Assembly: GCF_026642255.1 (NCBI RefSeq) | Contig: NZ_CP113264.1 | Coordinates: forward strand, 7,130,001 to 7,194,000 | Direction: 5' to 3' | Source of the DNA: Streptomonospora nanhaiensis | GTDB taxonomy: Bacteria; Actinomycetota; Actinomycetes; Streptosporangiales; Streptosporangiaceae | DNA: 64,000 nucleotides | Shown: one piece after another, positions 15,570-22,837 of the stretch | Numbering within the stretch: position 1 is the first letter of the stretch | Layout of the letters: every line of letters begins with the position of its first letter | The notes under the pieces: generated by a model | Told to the model about the DNA's origin: nothing | The model's database searches: none | The model's input: only the letters and a program-made list of their open reading frames with translations | Program-made: the position numbers and the translations under genes

Positions 15570-16328
15570 GTGGAGTGGACCATCCAGCAGGTCGCGGCCC
15601 GCGCCGGTGTGACGAGTCGGACCCTGCGCCACTACGACGACATCGGGCTCCTGCACCCCTCCCGGGTGGGCGACAACGGCTACCGCTACTACGACATGGA
15701 CGCGGTGGCCCGCCTCCAGCGCATCCTCCTCCTGCGGGACCTCGGCCTCGGCCTGCCCGTGATCGCGGACGTCCTGGACCGGCAGGGTGACGAGGAGGGG
15801 GCCCTCGGCGACCACATCGGCCTCCTCGAGGCCGAGCGCAGCCGCCTGGACCAGCGGATCAGGGCCGTCCGCCACACCCTGGACGCCCGGGCCTCGGGGT
15901 CGGATCCCTCCATGCAGATGATGCTGGAGGGATTCAACGACCCCTACCGGGACGAGGTCGTCGCCCGCTGGGGCGAGCGGGTCTTCCAGGAGAGCAACGA
16001 CTGGTGGCACGGCAAGACCGTGCGGCAGCAGATCGCGTGGAAGCGGGACACCGACGACCTGGTCAACTCGTGGGCCGAGGCATGGAAGGACGGCGTGTCC
16101 CCCGGGTCGGACCGCGCGCAGGCGATGGCCGCCCGGCACGTGGAGTGGCTCCGGGCGATCCCGGGGACCCCGGTGGCCGAGGGCGACCGCGAGCGCTCCG
16201 TCGAGTTGGTGCGCTGCCTGGGCGACATGTACGTCGAGGACCCGAGCTTCTCCACCACGTACGGGACCGTGGAGGGCGCCGCGTTCGTCCGCGACTCCCT
16301 CCACGAGTACGCCCGGACGTCCATGTGA
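15570..16328 (+). CDS. MerR family regulator with TipAS antibiotic-recognition domain
   Basis: A 252-residue protein. Residues 1-70 are a MerR winged helix (TIQQVAARAGVTSRTLRHYD, then GLLHPSRVGDNGYRYYD). A coiled-coil dimerisation helix follows (about 75-115). The C-terminal part (about 125-250) resembles TipAS, with FNDPYRDEVVARWGERVF and the ending SLHEYARTSM. TipAS domains trap thiopeptide and other ring antibiotics and turn the protein into an activator. The start is GTG 15570 right behind a GGGGGAGG sequence. The 19-bp-spacer promoter upstream of the VOC gene is the expected autoregulated target. I cannot say which drug is sensed. Confidence 0.88.
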   Translation: MEWTIQQVAARAGVTSRTLRHYDDIGLLHPSRVGDNGYRYYDMDAVARLQRILLLRDLGLGLPVIADVLDRQGDEEGALGDHIGLLEAERSRLDQRIRAVRHTLDARASGSDPSMQMMLEGFNDPYRDEVVARWGERVFQESNDWWHGKTVRQQIAWKRDTDDLVNSWAEAWKDGVSPGSDRAQAMAARHVEWLRAIPGTPVAEGDRERSVELVRCLGDMYVEDPSFSTTYGTVEGAAFVRDSLHEYARTSM

Positions 16329-16362
16329 CGCCCGGCCCCGGTCTCCGCCGGGGCGCCGGGAT

Positions 16363-16376
16363 GTTTCACGTGAAAC
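16363..16376. other. parS centromere site for ParB
   Basis: GTTTCACGTGAAAC is the perfect 14-bp parS palindrome recognised by chromosomal ParB (Spo0J) proteins. It lies in the intergenic gap between the MerR gene and a convergent membrane-protein gene. In Streptomyces-like genomes these sites cluster around oriC, so this suggests the window is on the origin side of the chromosome. Confidence 0.92.
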
Positions 16377-16500
16377 CCCGCCGGTCCGGGGCCGCACTGC
16401 CCCGGGCCGGCGACGACACCCCCGCGAAGCCTGCGGGGAACGGGCTTGCGCACCCCTCGGCGGCGCCCCGGACGCGGCCTGCTGACACCTTCCCTCCCCC

Positions 16501-17118
16501 TCAGGCGCGGGCCCCCAGGCCCGCGTCGCCGTCGGCGGCCGCGTCGGCCCCGCCGCGCCCGGACCCGCCTCCGCCCTCCCACAGCGGACCGAACACGTAC
16601 CAGAGGCCGACCGCGATCCACACGCGGCCGATCCACCAGGCGAGCACCTCGCGCCCCTCCGGGGCGGCGAAGAACACGATGAGGCCGAGCAGCACGGCCG
16701 ACGCGATCGCGGCGGCGTTGACGGCGCGGTACCACTCCCGCAACAGGTGGGCCCGGCGTCCGGGACCCCTCCGGGGAGCCCTCGGGGGCGGCGGCCCGCC
16801 CGCGAACCGGTGCGCGAAGCGGGCGTCCGCCCACCGCACGATCGCGGGCCCGAAGGCGACGCTGAGACCCAGGTAGACGGCGGCGAGGCCGTGGACCGTG
16901 CCCGCGTCCGCCCCGCCGCGCAGGTCGAGGGCGGTGGCGACGACCAGGACGACGTCGAGCAGGGGGATCGACCACAGGACGAGCGTGCTCGTACGCCGCA
17001 GCCGGAACAGGTAGCGCAGGGCCAGGCCGAGGCCCAGCAGCACCCACAGGCCGAACTCGCACAGGACGATCACCGCGGCCACGGGGTTCTGGACGATGAA
17101 CTCCACCACTGGACACAC
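16501..17118 (-). CDS. Uncharacterised membrane protein
   Basis: A protein of about 205 residues with five hydrophobic segments (PVAAVIVLCEFGLWVLLGLG, LVLWSIPLLDVVLVVATAL, VHGLAAVYLGLSVAFGPAI, AAAIASAVLLGLIVFFAA, VLAWWIGRVWIAVGLWYVF), a basic cytoplasmic loop after the third, and a Gly/Ala-rich acidic tail. I recognise no family. It is divergent from the TetR gene and shares its operator region, so it is the likely target of that repressor. The start is uncertain: in-frame GTGs at 17118, 17109 and 17106 are all possible, and none has a clear ribosome site. Confidence 0.7.
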   Translation of the reverse strand: MCPVVEFIVQNPVAAVIVLCEFGLWVLLGLGLALRYLFRLRRTSTLVLWSIPLLDVVLVVATALDLRGGADAGTVHGLAAVYLGLSVAFGPAIVRWADARFAHRFAGGPPPPRAPRRGPGRRAHLLREWYRAVNAAAIASAVLLGLIVFFAAPEGREVLAWWIGRVWIAVGLWYVFGPLWEGGGGSGRGGADAAADGDAGLGARA

Positions 17119-17163
17119 CCCCGACGATCGTTCGCGGCGCCGTTCGCCCCGATCTTTGTTGGT

Positions 17164-17193
17164 ACGACCGTGCTATCACAGTAGCACAGTCGT
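17164..17193. promoter_or_regulatory. TetR-type operator in a divergent promoter
   Basis: ACGACCGTGCTA (17164-17175) and TAGCACAGTCGT (17182-17193) form a 12-bp inverted repeat with one mismatch and a 6-base spacer. A second, inner dyad AGCAC-AGTC-GTGCT begins at 17183. It lies 15 bases before the TetR start codon and 46 bases before the divergent membrane gene. Confidence 0.75.
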
Positions 17194-17207
17194 GCTAACA
17201 TGGATCC

Positions 17208-17810
17208 ATGCCGAAACTGATCGACCACGAACACCGCCGGGAGGAGATCGCGGAGGCCGTCTGGCGGGTCATCCTCCGCGAGGGGGTGGGCGCCGTCTCC
17301 GTGCGCACCGTCGCCGCCGAGGCGAACCTGGCCGTGGGCTCCGTGCGGCACGTCTTCCCCAGCAAGAAGGAGCTCCTGGAGTTCTCCATGGCACTGGTGC
17401 ACGCCCGGGCGCGCGAGCGCGTCGTGCGGCACACCGGCCTGCACGACCCCCGCGAGCTCGCCGAGGCGATCCTCCACGAGCTCCTCCCCCTCGACAGCAC
17501 CCGCCGGGCGGAGATGGAGCTGGAGGTGGCGATCATCGCCGAGACGCCCGCGCACCCCGGGCTCCGCGCCATCCAGGAGGAGGCGCACCGCGGCGTCCGC
17601 GCCGCCTGCCACGGGGTGCTGCGCCACCTGCTCGACCGGGGCCGCGTCCACCCGGACGCCGACCTCGACGCCGAGACGCTCCGCCTGCACGCCCTGCTCG
17701 ACGGCCTGGCCCTGCACGCCCTCACGTCCGAGGGCGCCCCGGAGGCCGTCGCCGAGCGGACCACGGGCGTCCTGCGAGCCCATCTGGACTCGCTGCGCCC
17801 GCCCGCATGA
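17208..17810 (+). CDS. TetR/AcrR family transcriptional regulator
   Basis: A 200-residue regulator. The N-terminal helix-turn-helix (about residues 10-60) reads REEIAEAVWRVILREGVG, TVAAEANLAVGSVRHVF and SKKELLEFSM, as in the BetI-like subgroup of TetR proteins. The C-terminal ligand domain (about 75-195) is all-helical with LEVAIIAETPAHPGLRAIQ. The ATG at 17208 is taken as the start; the operator ends 15 bases before it. It probably represses itself and the divergent membrane-protein gene, with release by an unknown small molecule. Confidence 0.88.
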   Translation: MPKLIDHEHRREEIAEAVWRVILREGVGAVSVRTVAAEANLAVGSVRHVFPSKKELLEFSMALVHARARERVVRHTGLHDPRELAEAILHELLPLDSTRRAEMELEVAIIAETPAHPGLRAIQEEAHRGVRAACHGVLRHLLDRGRVHPDADLDAETLRLHALLDGLALHALTSEGAPEAVAERTTGVLRAHLDSLRPPA

Positions 17811-17845
17811 CCGGGCGGGACGCAATCCACCGCGAGGAGGACGGC

Positions 17846-18253
17846 ATGAACAGCACGACGAAGGCCGGCCGGAGGCTGGAGCGGTTCGTCAGGGACCGGG
17901 TCGGGGAGGCCGACGGAGGCCGCCCGGACCCGTGCACGCGCTCCCACCTGGCGCTCCTCGCCACCGTGGACGCGCTCCGCGAGGAGGCGTCCGCGGAGGA
18001 GGACTGGCACTGGGTGGAGACCGTCGCGGACGTCTTCGGCGGATGGTTCTCCGTGGGCGGCCCCGCGGAGGAGGACCCCGCCGCGGACACCGGCGTCTTC
18101 GGGGACGACCCCGAGCGGACCGCCTCGGCGGTGGCCGTGCGGGTGCTCGCGTGCGTCGCTCTCGCCTACGAGGACCACCCGGCGTTCGACCCGGAGTGGC
18201 GGCGCCTCCTGCCGGACCGGGCACGCCGGGGCGGGGACGGACGGCGGACGTGA
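17846..18253 (+). CDS. DUF6221-like small protein
   Basis: A 135-residue acidic cytoplasmic protein. The C-terminal stretch, with a helix full of Ala/Val then CVALAYEDHPAFDPEWRR, matches the closing LALPYADHPDYxxEWRP pattern I associate with the streptomycete DUF6221 family. The N-terminal part (RRLERFVRDRVGE) also fits. The middle contains an acidic variable insert. Function is unknown. Start ATG 17846 with GAGGAGGAC upstream, 35 bases after the TetR stop, so the two may be co-transcribed. A strong hairpin follows. Confidence 0.6.
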   Translation: MNSTTKAGRRLERFVRDRVGEADGGRPDPCTRSHLALLATVDALREEASAEEDWHWVETVADVFGGWFSVGGPAEEDPAADTGVFGDDPERTASAVAVRVLACVALAYEDHPAFDPEWRRLLPDRARRGGDGRRT

Positions 18254-18256
18254 GAC

Positions 18257-18290
18257 GGCCACCGTCCCGTATCCGATCGGGACGGTGGCC
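18257..18290. terminator. Bidirectional terminator, DUF6221 / pectate lyase
   Basis: GGCCACCGTCCCG and CGGGACGGTGGCC form a perfect 13-bp stem around an 8-base loop in the gap between two convergent genes. Confidence 0.8.
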
Positions 18291-18333
18291 TCGTGCGGTG
18301 TCCCTCCCGCTACCGGAAGGACTCCGCGGACAT

Positions 18334-19305
18334 CTAGATGTTCCCGGGTCCGGCGCCGCCACTCACGATCGCGGGGACGTCTTCGGCCGGGTCGAGGTCG
18401 TACGCGTACGGGATCGCGGCGACGTCGCCGCCTCCGGTCTCGGGCTCGCCCGAGCCGTCGTAGACGTTGTCCCGCTCCTCGATGGCGCCGATGTCCGAAT
18501 CGGCGTAGCCGGTGTGGGTCGGGTTGTCGACCCCCTCGAAGTAGTTGCCCTCGACCAGGACGCCGCCGCCCATGGTGGAGGCGACACCGTACTCCGCGTT
18601 GTCGAGGTAGTAGTTGTTGAACACGTGGACGGGGTTGCCGAAGCGCACCCGCGGGTGCCGGCTCCCCGTCCCGTCGTAGAAGTTGTGGTGGAAGGTCACC
18701 CGGAGGTGCCCCTCGTCCTCGGTGTGCCCGTCCGAGTGCCCGACGAGGGACGTCTTCTCGTGGTCGAAGAAGTGGTTCCAGGAGACGGTCACGAAGTCGG
18801 ACTCGCGCTTGGTGTCCACCGCGCCGTCGTAGCCGTCGGTGAAGCTGTTGTGGTCGATCCAGATGTTGGTCGAGCCCTCCTGGATGTTGATGGCGTCGTC
18901 GTCCCAGCCGGAGAAGGCGATGTTCTGGACGATGACGTTGCTGACGCCGCTGATGTCCAGGCCGCCACCGGTGATCTCCGCGCCGTCCAGGCCGATGATC
19001 GTCGTGTCCGAGGGCACGTCGTTCATGCCGGAGATGTCGATGGAGCCGCTGACCTCGATGACCTGGGGGCCGTCGCCCTCCAGGGCGTCGAGGAACTCCG
19101 ATTCGGAGGAGACGGTGACGGTGTCGCCGCCCTCGCCCCCGGTGGTGCCGCCGTTCTGGGACGCCCAGCCCTGCGGGCTGCCCACCGCCGCCGAAGCGCT
19201 GCCGGGGACGCCGAGCAGTCCGAGGGCGAGGGCGGCCGCGCCGAGCGCCGCGCCGCCGGCGCCGAGCGCCCTGGCCGAGGGGGTCTTCGGGTGTTCTGTT
19301 CTCAT
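18334..19305 (-). CDS. Secreted pectate lyase (polysaccharide lyase family 1)
   Basis: A 323-residue exported enzyme. A Sec signal peptide (about 1-40) ends at GVPGSASA-AVG. The mature part is a right-handed beta-helix: IIGLDGAEITGGGLDISG, NIWIDHNSFTDGYDGAVDTK (the IWIDH and DGxxD motifs that bind Ca2+ and substrate), TSLVGHSDGHT, and RHPRVRFGNPVHVFNNYY, whose RxPxxR arginine is the catalytic base of PL1 lyases. It cleaves polygalacturonate by beta-elimination outside the cell. The ATG at 19305 has GAGGAG eight bases upstream. Two LacI-type palindromes lie in the long upstream region, fitting sugar-controlled repression. Confidence 0.93.
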   Translation of the reverse strand: MRTEHPKTPSARALGAGGAALGAAALALGLLGVPGSASAAVGSPQGWASQNGGTTGGEGGDTVTVSSESEFLDALEGDGPQVIEVSGSIDISGMNDVPSDTTIIGLDGAEITGGGLDISGVSNVIVQNIAFSGWDDDAINIQEGSTNIWIDHNSFTDGYDGAVDTKRESDFVTVSWNHFFDHEKTSLVGHSDGHTEDEGHLRVTFHHNFYDGTGSRHPRVRFGNPVHVFNNYYLDNAEYGVASTMGGGVLVEGNYFEGVDNPTHTGYADSDIGAIEERDNVYDGSGEPETGGGDVAAIPYAYDLDPAEDVPAIVSGGAGPGNI

Positions 19306-19664
19306 GGGGGGTTCTCCTCGTTCTGGTGTGAGGGGAGGGGTGGTGCGCCGGAGGTTCTCCGGAGGTCGGCCGCGCACCGGACCGCGCCGACTCCGTACCG
19401 GCGGACGCGGGAGTGGGGACCGCGCCCGCCGGGCCTGTGGTCAGAGACGGCCCGGCACCTCGGCGGAACCGACCGGGTCAGCGGGGTCTGCAAGGCCTTC
19501 GGGGGCCGCGACCTGCGCTGACGCGGTTCGTGCGTACGGCGTGCCGAGGGGTGTGCACATGGCGGGTCTCTTCCGGGAAGGGTCTGAGGGTGACGCGGCC
19601 CCGGACGGTCCGGGGCCCGTGTGCCGTCGCCGCCCGGTTTCCCGAGCGGCCCGGCCATGAATCT

Positions 19665-19676
19665 GAAAGCGCTTTC
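19665..19676. promoter_or_regulatory. LacI-family operator, proximal
   Basis: GAAAGCGCTTTC is a perfect 12-bp palindrome of the LacI/GalR operator type (core AAGCGCTT). It lies 360 bases upstream of the pectate lyase start in an unusually AT-rich part of an 818-base non-coding region (19306-20123). I see no gene in that region. Confidence 0.75.
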
Positions 19677-19898
19677 CGTGCCAGGACGGTAAATCGACGA
19701 CCGGCACCGTGTCAACAGCCCATGTCCGGGGAATCACCGTTCGATTACGGAGCGACAGCAGTGATTCCGCGCGTGATCCCAGTTGAATGGGCTTGTGCTC
19801 ACCCAGGGAAATCGCGTCGGCATTCTCCGGAATGGACGCCGTCCCAGATGGCACCGTGCCCGGATATGCCTTCCCGGCGTATTTTCAGGACTTTGATC

Positions 19899-19912
19899 GG
19901 TAAGCGCTTGCC
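19899..19912. promoter_or_regulatory. LacI-family operator, distal
   Basis: GGTAAGCGCTTGCC contains the same AAGCGCTT core as the site at 19665, with centres 235 bp apart. Paired sites of this kind allow DNA looping by a tetrameric repressor. It is closer to the 3' end of the PAP2 gene than to the lyase. Confidence 0.65.
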
Positions 19913-20030
19913 GTAGAATGCGCGGCCGTCCGCGCCGCCATCCGGCCCGCCGCGACCGGCGGTCCCACCGCGGGACCGGACGGGCCCCGGGCCTCCCCGC
20001 ACGCCGCCGACGACCGACCCCGGACGACGC

Positions 20031-20072
20031 ACGACGGCGCCCGCCGGAACGGTGTCCGGCGGGCGCCGTCGT
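20031..20072. terminator. Strong hairpin after the PAP2 gene
   Basis: ACGACGGCGCCCGCCGGA pairs perfectly over 18 bp with the arm at 20055-20072, with a 6-base loop. It follows the PAP2 stop by about 50 bases on the minus strand. Confidence 0.75.
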
Positions 20073-20123
20073 CGCGGGCCGCCCCGCCCGGGGCCGCGGT
20101 CGCGCCGCGCCCCGGCGGCGCGC

Positions 20124-20999
20124 TCACTCCTTCGCCGCGAGCGGGCCCTCCTTGCGGCCGTACCAGGGCCACCACTCCACCGTGCGCCCGTGCGGGATCA
20201 TCCGGTCGAGGCGGATGGTCACCCTCAGCGCGAACCCGCCGGCCAGCATCCCCGCCACCAGGTCCGTGAACCAGTGGAAGTGCAGGTAGATGGAGACGGT
20301 CGACTGCAGCAGGGCGATGCCCACGATGCAGTACGCCAGGCGCCGGATGATGTGCGGCCGCGCGGCGCCGAACCTGATGATCAGGAAGAGCACCAGCCCG
20401 TAGATCAGGATCGCGTTCGCCCCGTGGCCGGAGGGGAAGGCCACATTCCCGGGGCCCATGAAGAAGTCCGGGTCGAAGTGCTTGGCGTGCCCGCGGTTGG
20501 TCCCCAGCTTCATCACGGACACCAGGGACATCATCCCCACGACCCCGACCGTGCCCAGCACGATCGGCCGCCAGCTCCGGTGCCAGTAGGCGAGCTGCAG
20601 CACCGTGACGCCCAGGACGGGCAGCGCCACGGCACGGGAGGCGACCGTGTCCGGCCAGAGGATCATCGGCTCGCGGAGCACGTCCCAGTAGGGCCGGGGC
20701 AGCTCGTTCAGGAAGTTGTCCACCGGGTGCAGCGGGCCCGCCGCGAGCATCGTCATGACGATCAGCGCCACGGCGAGCATGATGGCCACACGGTCGGAGG
20801 CGACGCCCCACGCGATCTCGCTCACGCTCGGCCATCGGACCGCGCGCACGACAGGGGGGCCGGGGGCGTACTCGGTGGTACGCACCACGGGGATGGGTCC
20901 GCTGTACGGCCCCGCCGCCGGGGTCGTACGCTCTTCCCTGTCGTGTGGTTGGTTCAACTGCCTGGACCGTGGATGTCGGGTCCTCGAAGAGTGCGTCAT
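20124..20999 (-). CDS. PAP2 superfamily phosphatase, membrane-bound
   Basis: A 291-residue membrane protein. A polar N-terminus (1-70) is followed by about six helices. Phosphatase motifs are visible though slightly divergent: K164 with NRGH (KLGTNRGHAKHFDP, motif 1), PSGH at 189-192 (motif 2), and S236-x5-H242-x3-D246 (motif 3). The histidines of motifs 2 and 3 are the catalytic pair. Likely substrates are lipid phosphates such as phosphatidate or undecaprenyl pyrophosphate, with the active site outside the membrane. ATG 20999 is taken as the start. It stands alone, with a strong hairpin behind it. Confidence 0.88.
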   Translation of the reverse strand: MTHSSRTRHPRSRQLNQPHDREERTTPAAGPYSGPIPVVRTTEYAPGPPVVRAVRWPSVSEIAWGVASDRVAIMLAVALIVMTMLAAGPLHPVDNFLNELPRPYWDVLREPMILWPDTVASRAVALPVLGVTVLQLAYWHRSWRPIVLGTVGVVGMMSLVSVMKLGTNRGHAKHFDPDFFMGPGNVAFPSGHGANAILIYGLVLFLIIRFGAARPHIIRRLAYCIVGIALLQSTVSIYLHFHWFTDLVAGMLAGGFALRVTIRLDRMIPHGRTVEWWPWYGRKEGPLAAKE

Positions 21000-21629
21000 G
21001 TGCTCAGTGCTGTCTCACACGTCGTGGGCTTGCCTGTGGCACCTGGGAAGCGTGGGGGACGGGCTAGCCGTGGTTGCTGGAACTGATCCTGACGTCCTCA
21101 GGGTCGACTCGGGGTTGGGACAGGCGCCGGGGTAGAACTACCCCGCTCATCCCGTTCGACGGTCCTACCCGGCGACTGGTTCACTATGTCGTGACCGGCC
21201 ACCGGTCAGGTCCGTGTCGGGGAACACGCGGCCCAACAGTGCTGGATGTGTCGCGCCGGGTCCTGCCCGGCGATGGTCAACGCAGGTCAAGGCGCTCTTG
21301 TCGGACTCATTGCCGTTGCGTGGCCCCTACCACGTACAACGGCGGGTGAGTGTTGCCAACAGATGAGCCTACCCGGACACTTCGCCGCATCGGCGGCACG
21401 GCCGCTCAAGTGCGACGCCTCTGCCTCGGGCTTTGCCGTGGGCCCCGTCGGCGGTCCTCGGCGGTTCACCGCGGCGCGACACGTTCGTGAGCCATCCGTT
21501 AGCCTTTCGAGGCCTACTGGCCGGTTGACCCGTCGGCGTGTGGCACCCTTCAAAGAGCTTGTACGAAGCTGAGCGAACCGGCCCGGGCACACGGTGGTGT
21601 GCGCGGGCCGTGGAACGGAAGGGCCCTGG
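21000..21629. promoter_or_regulatory. Non-coding region between PAP2 and GntR, with candidate operators
   Basis: About 630 bases with lower GC than the surroundings and no gene I can support. A perfect inverted repeat GGGGTAG-AA-CTACCCC lies at 21129-21144. AGCTT-GTACG-AAGCT (21556-21570), 59 bases before the gntR start, contains TTGTACGA, which fits the TNGT-ACNA core of many GntR/FCD regulators and may be an autoregulatory site. Confidence 0.4.
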
Positions 21630-22307
21630 ATGGTCGACCTGCCCCAGTTGCCGGATGATCCCTCGAAGCTCGCGCGCGAGCCGCTGAGGGAGCAGATCCG
21701 GCAGGTACTGGTCGAGGGCCTGCTGTCCGGACGCTGGCAGCCCGGCGAGCGGATCGTGGAACGCCGCGTCGCGACCGAGCTGAAGGTGAGCCAGGCCCCG
21801 GTCCGCGAGGCGCTCCGGGAGCTGGAGACCCTGCGCCTGATCGAGACCGTGCCCAACAAGGGCGCCCGCGTGCGGGACTTCGGCGTCCAGGACATGGCGG
21901 AGATCTACCCCGTCCGCGCCGGCCTGGAGCTCGTCGCCGCCCGGCTGGCCGCGCCCCGGCTCGCCGCCGACCCCTCCGCGCTGGAGCGCGAGGTGGAGGC
22001 GCTCAAGCGGGCGACCTCGGAGGGGAACGTCTCCGAGCAGATCAGGCACAGCGTGGAGTTCCACCGGGAGATCGTGCGGGCCGCCGACAACAGCGTGCTG
22101 CTGCACACGTGGGAGTCGCTGGGCGTCGAGGTGTGGACCGCGCTGTCCGTGCGCTGGCTGAACATGGAGCTGCACGCCAAGGCCGCCGACCACGACCAGA
22201 TCACCCGGGCGTTCCGTGACGGCGACCCGTCGGTGGGGGACATGGTCAGCGAGCACGTCCTCAACTACGTCGAGGCCGCGCTGAAGTCCCACGAGAGCGT
22301 GCGCTGA
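21630..22307 (+). CDS. GntR family regulator, FadR/FCD subfamily
   Basis: A 225-residue regulator. The N-terminal winged helix (about 15-80) has GRWQPGERIVERRVATEL and SQAPVREALRELETLRLIE. The C-terminal all-helical FCD domain (about 90-220) has the metal-ligand type residues in SVEFHREIVRAADN and a late conserved SEHVLNYVEAAL helix. FCD regulators sense organic acids, and the pyruvate dehydrogenase operon lies directly downstream in the same direction, so this is a candidate regulator of it. ATG 21630 has GGAAGGG six to seven bases upstream. The ligand cannot be inferred. Confidence 0.9.
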   Translation: MVDLPQLPDDPSKLAREPLREQIRQVLVEGLLSGRWQPGERIVERRVATELKVSQAPVREALRELETLRLIETVPNKGARVRDFGVQDMAEIYPVRAGLELVAARLAAPRLAADPSALEREVEALKRATSEGNVSEQIRHSVEFHREIVRAADNSVLLHTWESLGVEVWTALSVRWLNMELHAKAADHDQITRAFRDGDPSVGDMVSEHVLNYVEAALKSHESVR

Positions 22308-22410
22308 GGCCGTTTCCCGCCCCGGGGGAGGCGTCCGGGGCCCTCCCCGCGTGTCGCCTCTTCGCCCCGGATCCCGCCTTTCGGCCTTGACCTGCCCCGT
22401 TGCACCAAAC

Positions 22411-22453
22411 TTGGGCTATCTGCCGTAAAGTCGTATTGATCGATCATCGATCA
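22411..22453 (+). promoter_or_regulatory. Candidate promoter and operator of the pyruvate dehydrogenase operon
   Basis: TTGGGC (22411-22416) and TATTGA (22434-22439) are spaced 17 bases apart. Overlapping the second is a perfect dyad, TGATCGAT-C-ATCGATCA (22437-22453), placed to block RNA polymerase. It would leave a leader of nearly 400 bases before pdhA at 22838, in which I see no gene or recognisable riboswitch. The neighbouring GntR protein is a candidate binder. Confidence 0.5.
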
Positions 22454-22837
22454 GACCGTAGAGTGTGCGCGACGCACGTCACACGTACGCGCGCGCCCCC
22501 TCGGATGCGCGGAGTCGTTCATCCGGCCGGTGGACGAACCCTCGCGACCGACACTGCCACGCCGAGCCACGGATGCATAGGGCAGTGGAGACCGGGAAGC
22601 AATGCGGTCGGGGGTCCGGGCGACAACTGCACACGAGACCCCACGAGCGCTTCGCGTCCGGGAAGGACGAGCCACGCTTCCCGCGACGCGCCCCGCAACA
22701 GCCACAGAGCACCGCAGCCGAATGAGCCCGGCGGCGGCGCACGCCGAGGTCGCGCCCGACAGCGGGACCCCGGCGGGCCTGGCACCCCGGCCCACAGGCC
22801 GGGGCGGCAGGCCTTCCCGTACGTAGAAAGGCACACC

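Noticed and set aside
19306..20030. Small coding frames in the 0.8-kb gap upstream of the pectate lyase
   Set aside because: Frames on both strands are short, Arg/Pro-rich and lack ribosome sites. Lower GC and operators indicate regulatory DNA.
22454..22837. Riboswitch in the long pdh leader
   Set aside because: I could match no conserved aptamer core by eye. The stretch is reported as unexplained leader only.
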